From: Marasmius tenuissimus
Taxonomy: Eukaryota > Basidiomycota > Agaricomycetes > Agaricales > Marasmiaceae
Assembly (NCBI GenBank): GCA_029532415.1
Contig: JAQOTA010000015.1
Coordinates: forward strand, 558,001 to 622,000
Length of the DNA stretch: 64,000 bases
Direction of reading: 5' to 3'
Part shown: piece by piece, positions 10,194 through 22,500 of the stretch
Layout: the number at the start of each line of letters is the position of its first letter
Position numbering within the stretch: position 1 is the stretch's first letter
Program-made: the position numbers and the translations under genes
The notes under the pieces: model-generated
The model's database searches: none
What the model saw: only the letters and a program-made list of their open reading frames with translations
What the model was told of the DNA's origin: nothing

Positions 10194-11856
10194 TTATCCC
10201 GTTCTACCGGTACTATGAAGACCAGCCCGATATTCTGCCCCAAGAGTATCTTCGAATGCGAGCAGATCCGGTTGTTCCGCGCTTATCGCCAACGCATTCA
10301 CCACATCCGATCCCAGGTGTCCAAGTCTCTCTTCAGAATATAAGTTCCGAGGGAGGCCTCGAGGTATCCTCATTCTCGTAGACTGAGGAGGATTGGTAGT
10401 ATTCCTGACCAGCAGGTTCCTACGCAGTCCTGACTTTCGCCCTTCAGAAGTGCTGAGAAGGTGAAGGTACTGGTCATCGAGGTAGCCAACGAGCCCGGTC
10501 GCTGCGTCAGAGCGCCATGGATGCGCGCGGGGGAACCGGAAATGTGAGACGGCGCTCGAGTCTTCCTCGTCAGAGGACATGCCGTCTGCATCCATAAGGT
10601 CTAGTGCTTCCTCCGCAGAAGAAAGACCAAGTCGGCTGGCGGTCTTTTTGCGACGTTCGAGTTTCTGAAAAAACGAGGTCAAAATCGAAATGAAGTCTGG
10701 TGATGTCGATGAGAGTAGGAAAGTATACTCACGTTGCGTCGCGTGGTGGTTTGTCGTCTCCTCTCGACTCGGTTGGGATCCTGGCGAGCAAAATTATACC
10801 GCACTCGACGTTGAAGAGTTTCGGATAGCTCGCGCATTTTGACCTCGTATTCGGGGTCGTTCGGAAGAATGGGAGACTTTCCTTTCTTCTCGAGCCCTCT
10901 ATTGTAGTCAGCCATGAGCGACTGAACCGTAGTACATGTCGATAATGATGCATTCCAATCGTGCGTTGCTTTGTTGTTGTTACCGGGGAGATGAGGATTG
11001 ATGAATCGAAGGGTGTTGTCAGTGAAGCCCGGATGGCTGAAGGAGTAGAGGTTGCGTGCACCAACTGCCTCGCAGTTCTTTGCGACGCTGTCCATCTAGC
11101 TTTAACAGACATTCAATGCCGTAGGAAAGGACATACATACCTTTCGAGGTCGTTTGCTGACGGTGGTTGATAAGGCCCTGAGCAGTGGGTGTCCAAGAGG
11201 TTATTAACTACTTGATGTTGGAGTTTTCGATCTTCCGAGCAGCGGATAGGTTTGCCTTGTCGCTGTTCGCGTCGCTTCTTTCTGAGGGACGAACGAGTGG
11301 CACCAGGGGTCGCCGGCTGTTCGCCCTTGATGACTTCAAGCCGCCCGTGTATCATCGAAACTTCTTCAAAAATTTCCTCGAGCACTTGCAAGGAAGATGA
11401 TTCAGTAGCCTGTCGAGCAAGGAATACATATGAGTTCAGATTGTTCGCGGAAGAGTTTGAAAAGCACGCACCGATTCTTTCTTTTCGACTTCGTGGACGT
11501 ACTCCCTGAGCGCAGACAAGGCGCCTGTCAACCTCAATTTCCCTTCCTCCGGCTCCAACGCTCCCGGCATAGTCCAGGTGAATGAGATGGGCCACTGTAG
11601 AAAAGAGTTCAATGACCATCTGTTCACCGGGCACACATCTAGAAACGGGTCTTACCTGGCGATCCTGATCCACGCCTGAGTTATCTTTCCCATTTAATGA
11701 TCGGCTGATGTACGGTTGCCAGAGAGCGTTCAAGAACGACTGGTAACGTAGGTCAGGGAATTTCGCGATCGTAGTCGGCAAGACACGTACCTTAAAGTTG
11801 AGGCTGAGGGATGGGAGCCACTCTCGAGGCGTGGTATCCTGTGTTCTATCTGCCAT
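10194..11856 (-). CDS. Uncharacterised Agaricomycete protein, 476 aa
   Basis: Five exons on the minus strand: 11856-11656, 11594-11472, 11409-11137, 11095-10733, 10664-10194, joining in frame. I recognise the type (it opens Met-Ala-x-Arg-Thr, then Trp-Leu-Pro-Ser-Leu-Ser-Leu) from other mushroom genomes, but no function is known to me. Visible parts are an N-terminal globular region with SFTWTMPG, a basic Arg/Lys/Gln-rich patch near 150-180, an ERY-MDSVAKNCEAV helix-like stretch, a very basic segment (RVERRRQTTTRRN) leading into a helical ERRKKTASRLG, an acidic MDADGMSSDEED motif, and a C-terminal arm. The basic and acidic patches suggest a nuclear or nucleic-acid role, which is inference. 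An ATG at 11916 would add 20 residues; I chose 11856 because related proteins start there. The 41-nt intron at 11096-11136 is the shortest in the window. Confidence 0.8.
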
Positions 11857-11963
11857 TAACTGGACTCGGTTCAGCACATCAAGAGGATCGAGAGGAGAGG
11901 AGGCGAAACCAATCACCTTTGGTGTAGCGTTTGACGAGTTTCTGGTTCTTGTAAGCTAGGCTC

Positions 11964-11974
11964 CGTATATATAG
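11964..11974 (-). promoter_or_regulatory. TATA box for the 476-aa gene
   Basis: The minus-strand read is ctatatatac, about 110 nt upstream of the chosen ATG at 11856. This spacing fits a fungal TATA box followed by a short leader. Confidence 0.5.
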
Positions 11975-12310
11975 CACCTAGAAATGAACGCGCGTTCTCA
12001 TGAATGATGTTTGTGCGCTTTGAAAGAGATGGAACAAACCATGAATGTGTTATTCCTTTCATGATTGTTTAAGGAAGCGAGAAAGGGCCAAAGAATCCTT
12101 TCGTATCATTGACCCAAAACGGACAAAGAATAGCGATGAAAGGTTCGAAGCTCTTTTCTGGACTTGAAAGGAATGAAGGTCCATTCTTGTTTGCCTTCGC
12201 GAACGGGAGTCTGGTGGTGGTGGTTGTTGGCAGGGTTTGTAAGCGCGCGTCGGCTTTCTTCAAGTCTTAGTTCTCGCCATCACTTGTTTCCTCAGACCTC
12301 CTCAACCTCG

Positions 12311-12509
12311 AGCCACTGGGGGCATTTTTCTGTCAAGTAGGACATGATGTGTTGGTGTCAAGTGTGTCTGAACCTGAAATGGACCATTAAACAAAGATTC
12401 TCTAAGTCCCCCCAAGGTGCAACAACCATTGTTTGGACTTGGCTTGGACCTGGCCCACTTGACACCACCACGACATGTCCTACTTGACAGAAAAATGCCC
12501 CCAGTGAGC
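12311..12509. mobile_element. CACTA-like MITE (193 bp) with 3-bp target duplication
   Basis: Two inverted arms bound the element at 12314-12506. Each starts CACTGGGGGCATTTTTCTGT, and the first 33 bp are identical before the arms continue imperfectly to about 53 bp. The direct repeat AGC flanks it at 12311-12313 and 12507-12509. A CACTG terminus plus a 3-bp target duplication is the signature of CACTA (EnSpm/CMC) DNA transposons. The centre of about 90 bp has no coding capacity, so this is a non-autonomous miniature copy that needs a transposase from elsewhere. Confidence 0.85.
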
Positions 12510-13899
12510 TCAGAGCAACCTCTGTCACATTTGGACCTCCTTTATCACAATGAAATTGGCCTCCCTTCTACTTTACCCGGGATGAACACGCCTTTCACCT
12601 ACAAAAGCAGCTTCTTTAAATTGGGATTTAGGAACAATGGTTGTATGGTACGTGCTGCGGTCTCTTTGAGTGATAGATATCTGGATATCAAGCATTCTTT
12701 TACCGTCTCAGATCGATATACGCTCTTCCCGAATCCGCGCATCTTGGCCGCCGAAATTACTGAAAGACAAATCCCAGAGATCTTAGCAGGTCCCTTGCAT
12801 CCGCTCCCCAAGATCATTTTTCAACATCAATGCGGCACTTGCGAACTGCCAAGGATGCATATGATGTATTGACGAGTACACTCAACTACAGTGATGATCA
12901 CGCTCGCTGTTGTTTGACGTCTTCTTATTGCTCTTCGACACCTGGCAGTTACTCGACTGTTCGTTTCGCCGGAATAGAAACGCGACTTATACTTCACCAG
13001 CGTTCCACTGAGACGGCGTCATCTTCCATGTTGGGAATCTGGCTCAAGAACGAACAGCGGGATTACGTCCGCGAGGTTTCGACAAAGATATGCCAGCCAA
13101 GCTCCCCGAACGCTGCCATGTTAGCGCTCTGATATACCTGGAACTGGGCTGATGGAGACACTGCACGCGGTATTGACTATATCAGCTGTAGTATGTACCA
13201 TCCGTGGCCCAACTACCCGACGTATGTTATTTCTGGCCCTCGACTCGACATTGATGAGATTCCAACTACCATCCCAGATGATATTCCCAAATATAACGCA
13301 GGCAGCACAAGTCTGACATTGACAATAGCGGCACGTCGCTGACAGGGTCACGATTCGACGGCGGCGGCGGGCAAGCAAATGTATGTCCTCTGCTATCTTC
13401 TCTGCTATCTTCAGCTATGTCCTCTGAAACGCGATCTCATAACGCCCATTCCTTCTTAGACACATCCATTTCAATGCCAATAATAGTCTACATCTGACCT
13501 TACCGCCGCCGACGCATCTATCAACGCCCCTCGTGAGTCTTGCCCCACCTGCAGGCTTAATTTTGTCGTTCACTGATGCTACTGAAACAGTCCTCGAGCG
13601 CTCCTCTTGCCCTCCGGCATGTGCCTTAGCTGTCAAGCAAACACTGGTTCAATGGTATCTTTAGGCCCAAAAAGTGATCTTGACGCTCGCCCCTGCAGGG
13701 TCTTCTCCATTCGTGACAGTAGATCATCGATGTTCAATGTTCATCCTGGATCCAATACATTACAATATCAATTCTAAACTTACCTTCAATTTGGGCGTGG
13801 CGCCCTCGAAGCTGCCATGCTGCGACACCGAGGAAAGATCAGACGCCTGGGGGAAATACTTAAGGGGTTGGGGCAAAGGGTCGCCGTTACTCAAACTTC
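12510..13899. other. No confident gene; degenerate sequence upstream of calpain
   Basis: Open frames at 12417-12872 and 12830-13132 on the plus strand do not join into a gene. The first begins inside the MITE. A short reading near 12830 (LRTAKDAYDVL) faintly recalls the gag region of copia-type retroelements, but nothing around it supports an element. Splice-like sites near 13540-13590 are isolated. The last few hundred bases are the calpain promoter; no clear TATA box is seen. Confidence 0.4.
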
Positions 13900-16706
13900 A
13901 TGTCTCTCTTCAATCTATTCAAGCACAACACAGCTACGAGCAGTGGCATCCCCACTCCAGACCAAGCGTCCTTCGCCCAACAGCCCGACAAAGCAGGACT
14001 ACTGGTCGCCGGAGAGTTGGAGAAGGCCCTCGAAGAATGCAAGGAGAAGGTGGCACGCATCGCCGCGGAATGCAGGAGCAAGAACAGAAGATTTAGGTGG
14101 GACTTTTCAATGTGTGGTTGCGTGCATATTTGACCTGTCTCCAGAGATCACGAATTCGACCTCGAAAACGACCGCCACCGTTGTTTGCATGGCCTCGGTT
14201 CTGATTCAGAGGGAGACTATAATCCGTCGGATGTGCAACGCATCACTCAGATCTTTGAAAAACCCCAGTTCTTTATCAATGGCGCCGATTCCAACGATAT
14301 AGTCCAAGGCGCCATCGGTAACTGTTGGTTCGTCTCCGCTCTGGCAACAATGTCGACCTCCGAGGGGCTTGTAGAGAAATTTTGTGTTGCTGTGAGTTCG
14401 GGATCGGTCTCGGACCCAACGGGTTGCTGACGACACCTCTTTCAAGCGTGATGAGCATATCGGTGTCTATGGATTCGTCTTTTTTAGGGATGCCTCTTGG
14501 GTGAATGTCATAATCGACGAGTACGTGGATCCTAGATTTTTTGCTCATCCGACAGTGTCTGACTCTCTACGTCCTGCCAGTTTCTTGTTCACCAGCATCC
14601 CAAAGTTCGAGGAACTCAGCTACGCAGAAAAGCAGCTCTACCATCACAACAAGGAGAAGTACAATTCCGACGCGAGAAAGAGTGGGAAAGGATTGTACTT
14701 CGCCAAGTCGGGCACTGATGGCGAGACTTGGGTTCCGTTGATTGAGAAGGCGTACGCAAAACTTCACGGAAGCTATGGCGCACTGAGCGGAGGTGAAGGG
14801 TGCGAAGCCATCGAAGACCTTACCGGGTGAGTTTGAGCTCGTCGCGCGGCTGCGCCCTTGACACTGATAGCTGATATGATTCCAGTGGTGTCTCGACCTT
14901 CATACCCACCAATGTGAGTGGTCAGCTATCTTCTTTTTTGAAGTTTGGCTGACAGTGCTATTTAGGATATCCTCGACGTCGACAAGTTCTGGGCAGACGA
15001 ATTGTGCAAAGCCAATGTTGACAGACTTTTCGGATGCGCATATGAGACGCTCAGCCCTACTCGGAGCGGGGATTGGAATGCCAAAATTAGTGGCCTGATT
15101 GGTGGCCATGCCTATTCCGTGCTGCGAGCTGTGGAGCACAAAGGGAAAAAGTTCGTTATCATCCGGAACCCATGGGGCCAATCTGAATGGACGGGTCCCT
15201 GGTCGGACGGCTCAAAGGAGTGGACCGCAGAATGGCTGGAAGCACTACCTGCGCTGGGACATGTTTTCGGCGATGACGGGCAGTTCGTAATGGAATGTTG
15301 GTGTCTTCATACTCTATTCCTGCGTCAAGTGATGCTCAAATCGATTGTTAGACAAGGATTTCTTGGAATGCTGGGACCAGATCGACCGTACCATCCTTTA
15401 CGACTCAACATGGATCATGTCGTCCCAATGGCTCCATGTCACTGCCAGGCCGTTGCCCTGCGCGTGGACGTATGGGGATGTTTCTTGTGAGTGCCTGTCC
15501 ACCGCCGTCCTTGAGTCACTGGTATGAACAGTCCGATACCGCAGTCACTTTCTCCCTCCCTAAACCCTCGAGCACCGCGATCGTGCTTTCACAATTGGAC
15601 GATAGATACTTTAGCGATGTTTCTGGGCGGTGCCACTGGACTTTCGACTTCGTTCTCTTCAAGAAGGGGGAGAAAGGTTATGTCGCTGAGTCCTCCATCT
15701 CGAGGTTGTACAGTCGTAGCGTCAACCTTGAAGTTGACCTTGAGGCGGGTGACTATGTCGTTCATGTATGCTTTTCACTCTTTGTCCGTATCTCCGACTC
15801 ACATGTTGTTTGGTGCAATATAGGTACGACTAGATCGACGAGTCAGGACGGACAGACCACAGGTATGTGAGCAGCCTTAACTATTGCGAATTGAGAACTG
15901 ACTCGCTATGTCCAGGGCTATTATCATTCCAGGTCTGCAGACTGGGATGAGCGTGCCCTATCCCGAGTCCTCACCGAGAGAGCTACAAGTCGATCGATCG
16001 CTTCCAGTGAGTATTTTGAGTAGGGGTTTGTTTACTTCTTGCGCTGATCACTTTCTTCGTAGACTTCCACGCTGAGTGAGTTCGCGTATACGTTATGAAT
16101 TGAAACAAAGTACTAACCTTAACCTTCAGTACCGAGGCGATGAACCTCCCCATGCCCCTCGACATCCTTGCTGGTCAGGATCTTTCCGAGCTAGAGAAAA
16201 AAGCTCTCGACATAGCGAATGCGAAGAAAAAAGAGGCAGAAGAAGCCGCAAAAGCTAAGGAGGCTGAGGAGGAAGCCAAACGCAAAATCGAGGAGGAAGC
16301 TGAGGAGGCCAAGCGTCAAAAGGAAGCAGACGAGGCAAAGAGGAAGGAGGAGACTACGACAACCGTTCACCACGAGGATGGGTCCGTTACAACTACGACG
16401 ACGGTGACAGAGAAGGTTGTCACGACGGTTACAAAGACGGCAGCAAATGGAGAGATTCTGGAGACAAAGGAAGAGGTCGTGGCCAATGGCGGAGTCGGTG
16501 TTGGTGCTGTTGAGCCACCGAAATCCCCTGTGGAGTCTGACGAAGACGAAGAGGATCACGATCCCAAGAGAGACGTGGTGCCCGTGTCAGAGGACGACTC
16601 GATCTTCCTTGGACTGAGGGTGTATACGAATAAAGAAGCTCCCGTTGTTATCTCTGGGCAGCTGCGGCATGAGATGGAGGTCTCTGCAGCGCTGGCTTTG
16701 AAATGA
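13900..16706 (+). CDS. Calpain-type cysteine protease (C2 peptidase family)
   Basis: Calcium-regulated-type intracellular protease; the fungal substrates are unknown. Twelve exons: 13900-14096, 14145-14391, 14447-14520, 14581-14826, 14886-14913, 14966-15296, 15352-15486, 15545-15765, 15824-15862, 15916-16006, 16063-16075, 16130-16706, joining to 732 residues. The peptidase core is complete: Cys126 in GNCW, His312 in GGHAYSV and Asn332 in RNPWG. A calpain beta-sandwich-like region follows (DVSFTFSLP, SQLDDRYF). The C-terminal third is unusual: a highly charged Glu/Lys/Ala coiled coil near 560-615, a Thr-rich stretch, then an acidic Asp/Glu patch. No EF-hand is present. Exon 11 is only 13 nt. 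At exon 8 I used the second AG (15543-15544) because the first breaks the frame. Confidence 0.93.
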
Positions 16707-16969
16707 GGGAAGTTTTAGTTGATAGGGCATGTAGTCACCGCTTATGTTTCATACTCATGTATAGTTTTGATGTGTCACGAACACTGGCCAAGTGTAACCT
16801 TGTATTCAGTCGTGTTAAGTATATCGTGTGTTGATGTACTTATGTGCCGCTCCAGCAAAGTGGCTTCCACCGTTCCACGAATCGTTTCGGCAAGTCCCGA
16901 GCATGGCACGCAACACCACCACGTGAGGAACTCAATCTGCTCTTTCATCCTTCGAGCTCTCAATCATTG

Positions 16970-18839
16970 ATGGCAGGCTGCAGACAAACCCTGACGGAGG
17001 AATCAGAGCCTGGCTTGTCGTAGTCGGGGTAGGCCCCATCGATTTCTCTCACCGTTGGGTTGAAGGCTGATCGTCTTCCTCCCTTTAGTACCTGCTCAAT
17101 TGCCTTACAACGTTCGTAATATCTCCACAATGAAGCCGTGCACTCCCAACTCCTCGAGGTCTGGTTATGGCAGCGCTTGGGGCGTGAGTCGCGGTTGATT
17201 TTTTCCAACTCAATCGACTCATTTGTTTCACTTAGGTCTTTCAGGCATATTATGGAAATCATCTCCTTCGAAATGTATCCCCGCCCAGGATGTAAGTTCG
17301 GTCATGACTTCTGTCGGATGCCTTCTAATAGCCTTTTTCTTCAGCTCTTGTATCAGTTCTGTACAGGTCTTCAACTTCCTGTCCCTTGTTTGGTGTTGTC
17401 CCTGATTGCAACTCTATGATTTAGAATGTCTTTGCGTACGCACCTATGCATATCGTCGCCAGTCTGTTCGACATGGGTTATTTCTACTCTCTTCTCATTC
17501 CTGCCGGCCTTCTCCACGTCTCTTCGGTCATTTTTACGGGAGAGTGCAAAGAACTCTGGCAGTTCATTCTTTGCTTGGGCGTCCTTACTGGCGTACGTGT
17601 GTTTTGGTTACGGTTGTTCGAGGCCACCTGTCTGAAGCACAACTCTCCACAGGCTCGCGACAAGTGCCATGCACGGCCAATTGCTGCTGGTAATCACGCA
17701 GTGGTTCAAATAAACGCCAACCGCTGGCCCTCGGGGTTGTGTACTGTGGAGCTTCTCTCGGTGCTGTCGTGTTCCCTCTCGTATCCCGAACATTGATCGA
17801 TCGCGTGGGGTAGGTTTTTCTCTTTGACGTTCACGCTGAGTGGGTCCAGACTCAAGCTTTACAGATTTTCATGGATGATGTGTATCCTTGGACTCGGCGA
17901 CCTTTTCTGTGTGGCGGTTGGCATCTTGGTAAGATCGTGATCTTCATCGATTGCTTCCAGCACGCTCAAAATACCGTCGTTTCATTGACACTCCAAGATG
18001 ATAAGGAAACGTCTCCTCGCTGAGCATGACGCTGGACGTCGGATCATCAGCCTAAGACCTTTCAAGTTATCCGTGTTCTCACTGCACATGATCGCGTCCC
18101 TACTGGAGAACGTAGCTCGCACCAAAGCTGTATGTGATGCATAGGATTTTGTTTCCCGACTAATTCGCCCGTAGACACAGCCTATTTCGGCTCAACGGCA
18201 GTATCGAGAAATATTGTTTCGGAAGAGTTTGGATCCTGTTGCGATACTCAATGGTACTGGCAATGGGGCGCCTAATTGTTGGATGGGCGGGATCTTCTCT
18301 CAGTACGTCGAAAGTTCAACTACGGTATGTCGGCGACGAACATTGGAACCCTTTTACCGCTCAGTTTCATTCAACGCTCTTGTGACCTCTACGATCTTCA
18401 CCATGGCGCTCATGGTTGTGCGGCCATTCGTGATAACCCAAGTCGGTATAGTAGTAATAGCAATTTTGTTTGGGTAGATGATGACGGCGCGTCCTTCAGC
18501 TGTCAACTGAACTTGTACAGGCTCGTCAGATCAACTGGATTCCTCCTCTTCCACGTCGTTTTAGCAGCGCTTGGGCCGCCAGAAAAGCTTACGTACCGAT
18601 TCGGGATTACGCAGGTCATGATTGGGGCCGGCGCAATGGTAGGGTCTCCAGCTGCTGGGCAAGTCAGACTCGCGGGGGGATGCATGCCCTGGGTAGCTGT
18701 TCAGGCGAGTTCAAATTTGCCCGCATTCTCGAATCTCGAATCGCTCATTCATGCAACAAGACGAATTTCAGCCGCGTGCCTTTGTGTTGCTGCTCTATGC
18801 CTCTGCGTCGAGAGATACAAAGTTTTCGGCAAGATCTAG
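16970..18839 (+). pseudogene. Decayed MFS monocarboxylate-type transporter
   Basis: Pieces of a fungal MCT-like transporter lie in order: PDGGIRAWLVVVG near 16985-17030, VFQAYYG near 17240, a long intact stretch at about 17425-17590 (SLFDMGYFYSLLIPAG, then CKELWQFILCLGVLTG), KRQPLALGVVYCGASLGAVVFP near 17712-17800, then FSWMM, PFKLSVFSL, and a C-terminal part ending at a stop at 18837-18839. Many introns are still recognisable. The gene is broken: one extra base after TGG-TTC near 17708-17711 runs into TAA at 17711-17713. One base is missing near 18310, between QYV and KFNYG. The splice joins near 17110 and 17590 also no longer keep frame. Confidence 0.75.
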
Positions 18840-19194
18840 GGGAAGCTTTGAGAGTTCTGAGTCGAGGTACTAGTTCCTTTGATCCCCTATTTATCCGTGA
18901 GCGCTCGTTTTACCTTCTTTCGTCATATTTGGCCGTAGTCTCAAGTGGTATACGCATAGGTGTGCTAGCTCTCGATAGAGTAACTCATGATGATCATGAC
19001 TACTATCAACAAGTTGACTGTGTGGCACCCAAAGCATTGGGGATTCCTTTGGGATTCCGACAGTCCCCTGGACTCTAGCACTGTAATCATCATCCTTCTG
19101 AGAAGCCGGACTTAAACATTTCTGGTAGGAGAGCGAAATACTTACACAGACGGTGATATGATCGCCCCCGCATGAGCCGGCTTTTGGGTACGCG
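18840..19194. other. Intergenic, no gene seen
   Basis: A plus-strand open frame overlaps the transporter tail and ends near 19078, but it is in a different frame with no recognisable content. The stretch otherwise holds the convergent 3' flanks of the pseudogene and the small secreted protein. Confidence 0.4.
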
Positions 19195-19590
19195 CTACAT
19201 GAGTATCTTGTGAATCGTAATGTTCAGCTTCCGATGGGAGGTTTCAGTGCCGAGTACAGAGACGCACCGTATACCACTTTTCGTGTTCTTATACGCGGTG
19301 AATTGGATGAGAGGGGGTTTGCTACAATCGAATATCCCACTTGGCTGATTACACGGATTGCCGTTTACGACGTCAACGGGATTGCAATTCATATCATAGG
19401 CAGTCCCTATCCAGAGAGATGGAGACAGATAGTCAGTTTCATCGTGATCAGACTGGGGATTGGAATACAGACAGCGGTTCTCATCATAGAATCCCCCAAT
19501 ACCATAGTGGTGGTCAGGGGAGCAGATGGAAATGACCCGAGCGGTGAGGATGGAGACGGTAAGAACAACAGTGAGACCTGAGAGATGCAT
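19195..19590 (-). CDS. Small secreted protein with six cysteines
   Basis: A single open frame of 131 residues on the minus strand. Residues 1-22 form a signal peptide (hydrophobic core LTVVLTVSILTA). The mature part has six Cys, near positions 23, 40, 69, 80, 89 and 109, allowing three disulphides, plus Gly-, Tyr- and Asn-rich segments (HYGIGGFYDENRC, WIGTAYD). Size and composition fit the small secreted proteins fungi release at interfaces with hosts or substrates, which is inference. A TATA-like ctataaatt sits only about 35 nt upstream of the ATG (near 19622-19630). The plus-strand frame over the same bases is judged a shadow. No family is recognised. Confidence 0.65.
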   Translation of the reverse strand: MHLSGLTVVLTVSILTARVISICSPDHHYGIGGFYDENRCLYSNPQSDHDETDYLSPSLWIGTAYDMNCNPVDVVNGNPCNQPSGIFDCSKPPLIQFTAYKNTKSGIRCVSVLGTETSHRKLNITIHKILM

Positions 19591-22500
19591 TCTGGAGTGG
19601 AGATGACGAGGTGGGGTCGTGAATTTATAGGGCTTAGGAAGTGTTCTCCACCGTACTCCAGCTATCCTGATAAGGAATACCTACTGATTTTCGATTGAAG
19701 AGCATGGCGACATGAATGGTAGTCGAATATTCCATTCTATGTTCTGACCCGTAGTACAGAATGAGATTGTTCAAGTCCAGCAGTGCACCCGTGTGGCGGC
19801 GCGAGTCAGCTGGGTATCCTGATTACTAGTACGACCTGGGGAGCACCACCTGGTCTTCCTAGACAGAACATTAACATACCCACCAGCGTCATCTCTGTCA
19901 GTGTACGAAAGCTATTTAGCCTTCTGAAGTTGTACCGAGATGGTCGACGAGGCAATGCACAGTCTGAGTCTCCCCACCCAGGCCATCAGAATCACTCGGG
20001 CATGCGGACCGGACCAATGACTCCATCGTCGCGTCATCCGGTCCAAGCGCCTTTCTTCAAGCCACTCTTAAACAAACTCTTCCTCCTCCCTTGGGACCCT
20101 TCTCTGACCCTACTATGACTCTTTCCTGGTATGATTCTATGGTTCGCGGAGACTCCCTTGGCCTTTGCGTGTCATCTTCATTCTCCTCATCCACCCAACC
20201 TCCATCAACGCTCAGGATCATCAACAGCACCTCAAGCGCTCAAGCTTAGTTGTGAGGCGAACTCAGCGAGCCTCGAGTCTGTTACCACATATTCTGTAAA
20301 TACATGAGCACGCTTTTTTGTGTGCGCCGACCATGCTCAACACGCTCAACCCTAGAACCTACAACTTGGAAGTTGCCTCCACCTATTATTCACCACGCTT
20401 CGGGGAGTCTCAGTCGATCATCGACACACTTACGACCTATTATGCTCTTTTTGTTATCACTCAGATACTATGCCGCTAATGTATGAATCCATAACCTGCC
20501 TATCTATCCGTACCAGGACTCGAATTCCAGTCCCACACTTCCCGTTAATCCAAGGGTCAGGCTGGATCGGCACCCTTCGTTGGCCCTTTGTGAATATCTG
20601 GTGTTGTATTTAGCGAACTTGACAGTGTCTTGCCATCCGAAAATAGGTCAGCAAACTATTTTAGATGAACGAGCTTGGGTCCTCTCCCACCGGTAATCAA
20701 AAAGTGGGTTCTGGCGGTCGCAGGGCAAAGCGGGGATATCGCAGAAGCTCCTGGTCTCTGACTGTTACCATTGGGCCTCTCACAGTCTCCCGCATCTCCT
20801 TGACCACATCACTCGGCAGAAACTTGGCAAACTTCTCTACAACGCCACTGATCGACCAATCGCAGATCTTTTGTCTTGCACGTTTCTGCCCTTGCGCACA
20901 AGGATTTGATGAGAGGCCGAGACTGGCTTGTGATATGCTTGATACTCGAAAAGTCTCTGGGTACCGGTACACATGGTATGAGCAGTCGCTGCCTGTGTAA
21001 CGTTATTCTTGGAACATCCTTGTCTGCTGGTCTATTTCTGTCGGTTTCTGTCGTGAGCAACCAGTTGACTGCACTCAGCCAGAGCAAGTAGGTTTGGGTA
21101 TCAAAGAGTTGTGATACTCGACGGAAGGCCCGTCCTCCCTATCGTCTGAGCAGAGCTCAAGGCGCCGGAGTCGCTATTCGACACCCAATCTCTGTAGATC
21201 TTGAAAGCGACCTTCAAAATCGATTGTCGCGTGTTAATGATCTGCGATCTGATGTATTCTCATACTAATGCCCTCATTGCGACCGACCGTGGCTACAGTT
21301 TCGTTCTTACAGCAAGTTTTCTACTCACTGAAGACTACTCAAGCCCGCCACTATCTACATTTCCGTCAATAAGTTAGCGCCACGGTGTAATGAATGCTTC
21401 AAACGACGTCATGATTTGCTCATAGCTCGAAGTAGGACGGGCTTTGGCAAGCGTGGTCAGACTCCATTTTCCGACCTTCGGTTGTGAATCTCTTGGATGC
21501 GGGAGCACGCAGGAACAGACAGGGTTAGTGAGGGAAAACAGATTGGTTGCATAGCCTTGCATCTCTCCTAGTTCATCCGAGTCCTTCCAGTCATTTTGAC
21601 TTCCTTGGATGGATGGATCGTCATGAGGACAGACGCACGGTCTACCAACGGGTTAGTATGTGAAACACATTGAGATGGTTGTTGCCGACGTCAGGTCATG
21701 GGAATTTCTGGAGGTACTTGTATTCTTCAAACTCCTCGCACCGCAAGCTAAAGATTCCCAAATTGCAGAGTCCAGATGCTCCGAAGGCACGTTGTCCTTG
21801 TTGCTTGAAACTCGAGGAATGGAGGTTTTTGATGGTCCATCAACAGTTACTCATCGTCCCTTCAATCCTCTCGCATTTGTGGCGTAACGGGTGAGAAGAT
21901 CTACGGAACAATCAGAGCATCGCGGAGTGATGCAGAGTGATCCCTAGTATGCTACCTCATGCCATTCGCAACCCACAGGCCCGCGGCGAGCGCTCAGAAA
22001 ACGACTCGCCTGGACTCGCTTAGCGGAGAGTATCTGAGCTAGGGCAACGACAAGCCCAGAGTTCGTTGCTGTCCAGAAACTGACCAGAGACACTAGGATA
22101 TCGAACGCGACAATAAAAGCTCCGTCGTTCCATTCGACACGCAATCACCCTTTGTAATCCGGCCGTTTCCCAAGGACCTCCAAGTCGTAACCTTGCGCTA
22201 CCCCGCTCAACACCGACCATTTTCCGGAATTCAGTGGTCCTAGTCGACCAAGCCGAAAGCCCTGGGAAACCATCGATGTTTTCGTGGTCTTCTCGTCGTT
22301 CAACAGCTTAAGCCCTACCCACTCCTCAAATCAATTAAGGACCACCCGCTATTCTACCGCTCTTCACTTACTATGACACGGTTACGGAGTTGCTGGGCGC
22401 GAGGTAACAGAGAAATTGTGGCGCGTCGAGAGTCGAACCACAAGGACCTGGGAATACCGAGCAAGGCTAAGGCGGCTTTCGCTCAATTCGTTTCAATATA

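Noticed and set aside
12830..13132. Copia-type gag fragment
   Set aside because: Only a ten-residue resemblance; no zinc knuckle, protease, integrase or terminal repeats nearby.
14521..14580. Coding continuation through the calpain Asp-Glu-Tyr-Val-Asp reading
   Set aside because: Treating it as an intron gives the conserved VIIDDFL-to-KFEEL segment, so it is not coding.
19210..19581. Plus-strand frame over the small secreted protein
   Set aside because: No signal peptide or cysteine pattern; the minus strand has both plus a TATA-like site.
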